From contig JAUXEE010000137.1 of the NCBI GenBank assembly GCA_030618065.1, positions 1-6,176 on the forward strand: a stretch of 6,176 nt of DNA, written 5' to 3'. A program made the translations under genes and the position numbers. Positions 5,346-6,176 of this stretch are shown in pieces. The notes beneath the pieces are model-generated. The model made no database searches. It was not told the origin of the DNA and saw only the letters and a program-made list of their open reading frames with translations. The DNA is from Gemmatimonadota bacterium (GTDB lineage Bacteria > Gemmatimonadota > Gemmatimonadetes > Longimicrobiales > Gaopeijiaceae). Numbering within the stretch: position 1 is the stretch's first letter; every line of letters begins with the position of its first letter.

Positions 5346-6176
5346 TTATTCCTTCTCCAGCGGTTTATCCACTGGGACCCCGGCTCGGACCATCTTCTCC
5401 CGAAGCTCGTCTTCGTATTCCTCGTAGCTGTGGACCTTCACCGGGTAGTCCCACGGATTCACGTGACGGACCGCCCGATTGTTGTTGGCCATGTTCCGAG
5501 TGGGGCTGAGGAACACGCCCGCCATATGGGTGAGCTTGGAGAAGGGGAAGTAGGCGAGAAGGACGGAGACCAGGAAGAGGTGTCCGTAGAAGACAGGGCT
5601 GATCCCCCCCGGGACTACGGGTGCGAAATGGAAGAGGCCTACCATCATCTCTTTGATGGAAGCGATATCCACCTTGTCCAGGTGTCTCATCCAGGCGCCG
5701 CTGAGACCGATACCGAGGAAGAGGAAGAGGGGAAAATAATCCCCGATCAGGGAGATGTAACGGACCTGGGGGTTCGTGAGGCGCCGAACCAGGAGGTAGG
5801 TGACTCCCAGGAGGAAGGTGCCGGTGGTGATGAAGACCGCCGGTAGACCGATCTCCAGGAATCCGTCTGTGGCCTCCAGGAAGCTCACAAAGCCGGGAAC
5901 CGGTTCGGTCATGAGCCGGAGGTGCCGGATAAGAATGATCAGGAACGACCAGTGCATGAGCATCCCGCCCAACCAGAGGGCGATATCCGTCCGATAAACC
6001 AACCGCCGCCCATCCACCAACTCAGCCTTCGTGTTTCGAAGGAGGGATCGGAAGAAGAGGACCTCGAGAGCCATTCTCCCGGCGGTCTGCAGGGGCGTGA
6101 AAGGGTTCTCCAGTTTGCTCTGGGGAATCCAGTCGAGGCCTTTCTGTTGGCCGCATGTGGTGGGAATCCGGAAGGG
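5346..6176 (-). CDS. dsrM: DsrM, cytochrome b (NarI-type) subunit of the DsrMKJOP complex (5' end missing)
   Basis: DsrM is a membrane diheme cytochrome b related to NarI/HdrE that carries electrons between the quinone pool and DsrK. The frame is open from the right edge to the TAA at 5346, giving 276 visible residues. An ATG at 6074 would give a 242-residue protein, but codons upstream of it are open and encode RIPTTCGQQKGLDWIPQ and then SKLENPFTPL, which match the long bacterial DsrM form, so the true start lies outside the window. At least four hydrophobic helices are visible, with histidines placed for heme b binding (MLMHWSF, LIRHLRL, YGHLFL, KLTHMAG). The tail has the DsrM signature FLSPTRNMANNNRAVRHVNPW. 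How many residues are missing is unknown; probably a first helix or two. Only 4 bases separate it from dsrK. Confidence 0.94.
   Translation of the reverse strand, partial: PFRIPTTCGQQKGLDWIPQSKLENPFTPLQTAGRMALEVLFFRSLLRNTKAELVDGRRLVYRTDIALWLGGMLMHWSFLIILIRHLRLMTEPVPGFVSFLEATDGFLEIGLPAVFITTGTFLLGVTYLLVRRLTNPQVRYISLIGDYFPLFLFLGIGLSGAWMRHLDKVDIASIKEMMVGLFHFAPVVPGGISPVFYGHLFLVSVLLAYFPFSKLTHMAGVFLSPTRNMANNNRAVRHVNPWDYPVKVHSYEEYEDELREKMVRAGVPVDKPLEKE
5351..5358 (-). promoter_or_regulatory. Ribosome binding site of dsrK
   Basis: On the minus strand GGAGAAGG lies within the last dsrM codons, 9 bases before the ATG at 5341. It supports the dsrK start and coupling of dsrM and dsrK translation. Confidence 0.6.

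Noticed and set aside
3509..5509. A 666-codon open frame on the plus strand opposite dsrK
   Set aside because: It is the exact antisense of dsrK plus parts of dsrJ and dsrM, rich in H, V, G, P and E, with no domain pattern. It is a long shadow frame caused by GC-biased codon use in dsrK.

Overview
The window reads as one dissimilatory sulfur-metabolism (dsr) locus. All genes lie on the minus strand, so transcription runs from the right edge to the left. In reading order they are dsrM (5' end cut off by the window edge), dsrK, dsrJ, dsrO, dsrP, and then, after a 107-base spacer, dsrA (3' end cut off at base 1). No RNA gene, insertion sequence, CRISPR array or attachment site was seen. Coding density is very high, and the spacer at 1166-1272 is the only gap over 50 bases.

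The first five genes encode the complete membrane complex DsrMKJOP. DsrM is a cytochrome b of the NarI type. DsrK is a cytoplasmic iron-sulfur protein related to HdrD. DsrJ is a membrane-anchored triheme cytochrome c on the outer face of the membrane. DsrO is a Tat-exported ferredoxin-like subunit, and DsrP is an NrfD/PsrC-type quinone-interacting membrane protein. From what is known of the family, the complex links the membrane quinone pool and periplasmic redox modules to the DsrC trisulfide/thiol cycle in the cytoplasm. DsrA is the alpha subunit of the siroheme enzyme dissimilatory sulfite reductase, which produces the DsrC trisulfide in reducers or runs in reverse in sulfur oxidizers. The window therefore holds both the catalytic enzyme (in part) and its membrane electron partner, co-oriented and probably co-expressed.

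The organism is a moderately GC-rich bacterium or archaeon with dissimilatory sulfite/sulfate reduction or reverse sulfur oxidation. The Chromatium-type order dsrM-K-L-J-O-P is excluded, because dsrK and dsrJ overlap by 8 bases and leave no room for dsrL. DsrA looks more compact than the Desulfovibrio type. Placing MKJOP directly before dsrA resembles the gathered dsr clusters seen in uncultivated phyla such as Acidobacteriota, Gemmatimonadota or Nitrospirota relatives, but that placement is inference. The direction of the pathway cannot be settled here, because dsrD, dsrL, dsrEFH, dsrC and dsrB all lie outside the window or are absent.

The parts most worth a second look are in the cofactor ligands. 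DsrO has lost three of the four cysteines expected for one particular [4Fe-4S] cluster while keeping those for the others. DsrK carries CxxD instead of CxxC at the end of its catalytic CCG motif. I see no wholly new system; this is a recognisable dsr operon with unusual details.
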